Positions 6,376 through 6,741 of a stretch of 6,741 bases of DNA are shown here, piece after piece. Numbering within the stretch: the first letter of the stretch is position 1; the number at the start of each line of letters is the position of its first letter. The notes beneath the pieces were generated by a model. That model was not told the DNA's origin, ran no database searches, and saw only the letters and a program-made list of their open reading frames with translations. The stretch spans positions 1 through 6,741 of the forward strand of contig CABSQC010000063.1 of NCBI GenBank assembly GCA_902479835.1, written 5' to 3'. This stretch comes from an uncultured Streptococcus sp. Its GTDB lineage: Bacteria > Bacillota > Bacilli > Lactobacillales > Streptococcaceae. The position numbers and the translations under genes were made by a program.

Positions 6376-6741
6376 CTCTTAGTTTCTCCAATGTTTTCTC
6401 CCCGATTCCTGAAACATTTTTAAGATCATCCACTGATCGAAAAGGGCCATTTGCGTCGCGATAGGCGATAATGTCCTGGGCTCGTTTCTGACCAATGCCT
6501 GATACCGTCTGGAGCTCTGACTCGCTCGCTCGATTTAAATGGACCTTGCCTGTTTTTTCTGCTGATGCTGACGAAGTTGCAGGACTTTCTGAACTTCCAA
6601 GTGCTGGAACATCCTCCCCTTCTTTGGCAACATAAATCACTGCTTCATCAGAGAGTTTTTGCGCCAAGTTGACCGATTGGCTATTGGCATCCGCTGTCAT
6701 CCCCCCCGCCTTATGAATGGCATCGTGGACTCTGCTATCTG
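6356..6741 (-). CDS. comEA: Competence DNA receptor ComEA, 3' part (127 complete codons visible)
   Basis: Membrane-anchored DNA-binding protein that holds incoming double-stranded DNA for ComEC (CelA in pneumococcal naming). The open frame continues to the window edge, so the 5' end, including the expected membrane anchor, is missing; about 90 residues by comparison with pneumococcal CelA of about 216 aa. The visible fragment begins within an SLBB domain (DSRVHDAIHKAGG, then NLAQKLSDEAVIYVA). Next comes a Ser/Ala/Glu-rich linker. The C-terminal helix-hairpin-helix domain (about the last 57 residues) has two hairpins, VSGIGQKRA and VSGIGEKTL, which bind the DNA backbone without sequence specificity. 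The stop codon lies 20 bp inside comEC. The Met codon at 6698-6700 is internal: SLBB-like sequence continues upstream of it in frame. Late-competence (ComX-dependent) control is known for this gene in streptococci, but the promoter is not in view. Confidence 0.95.
   Translation of the reverse strand, partial: DSRVHDAIHKAGGMTADANSQSVNLAQKLSDEAVIYVAKEGEDVPALGSSESPATSSASAEKTGKVHLNRASESELQTVSGIGQKRAQDIIAYRDANGPFRSVDDLKNVSGIGEKTLEKLRDAFTVD
6376..6389 (-). promoter_or_regulatory. comEC ribosome-binding site inside comEA
   Basis: On the minus strand GGAGA (6385-6389) precedes the comEC ATG by 9 nt. It lies in the comEA codons for Leu-Glu-Lys near the C-terminus. It supports the chosen comEC start and implies initiation on a message still being translated as comEA. 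Confidence 0.7.

Noticed and set aside
6356..6700. Taking the Met at 6698-6700 as the start of comEA, with the G-rich tract before it as Shine-Dalgarno
   Set aside because: The frame stays open upstream to the window edge and encodes SLBB-like sequence (DSRVHDAIHKAGG), so the gene is simply cut by the window.
1..6741. A new defence or mobile system built around the HerA-like ATPase
   Set aside because: HerA-like proteins occur in defence loci, but here the gene stands alone behind a housekeeping sodA with no nuclease, SIR2 or NurA partner in view. The context is core genome.

Overview
This window reads as an ordinary core-genome segment of a Streptococcus, probably a viridans or oral species. 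The evidence is the set of proteins: a CelA/CelB-type ComEA-ComEC pair, a streptococcal-looking DNA polymerase III delta subunit and a 201-residue Mn-type SodA. The low-to-moderate GC content, purine-rich Shine-Dalgarno sites and extended -10 promoters agree. As I recall, the order comEA-comEC-(small gene)-holA-sodA is also found in S. mutans and relatives. I cannot assign a species from the sequence alone.

All six genes lie on the minus strand, so transcription runs from the right edge to the left. At the right edge is the 3' part of comEA (DNA receptor; its 5' end is outside the window). It overlaps comEC, the DNA-uptake channel, by 20 bp. A 75-bp gap with a good extended -10 promoter leads to a small DUF805 membrane protein, and 23 bp later comes holA, the clamp-loader delta subunit. 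An 88-bp gap then holds the sodA promoter, a candidate CcpA (cre) site and an imperfect dyad, followed by sodA and a clear intrinsic terminator. After a 210-bp non-coding stretch with weak promoter candidates and two small hairpins comes a HerA/YjgR-type (DUF853) ATPase, whose stop codon is 15 bp from the left edge.

Functionally there are three units: late-competence DNA uptake (comEA-comEC), a probable DUF805-holA transcript, and the separately promoted sodA and DUF853 genes. No gap exceeds 300 bp. I saw no mobile element, CRISPR array, tRNA, rRNA, prophage or restriction genes, and no plausible plus-strand gene. I found no convincing new multi-gene system. The points most worth a second look are the regulatory sequences in front of sodA, the leader and tail of the DUF853 ATPase, and the uncharacterised DUF805 protein next to holA.
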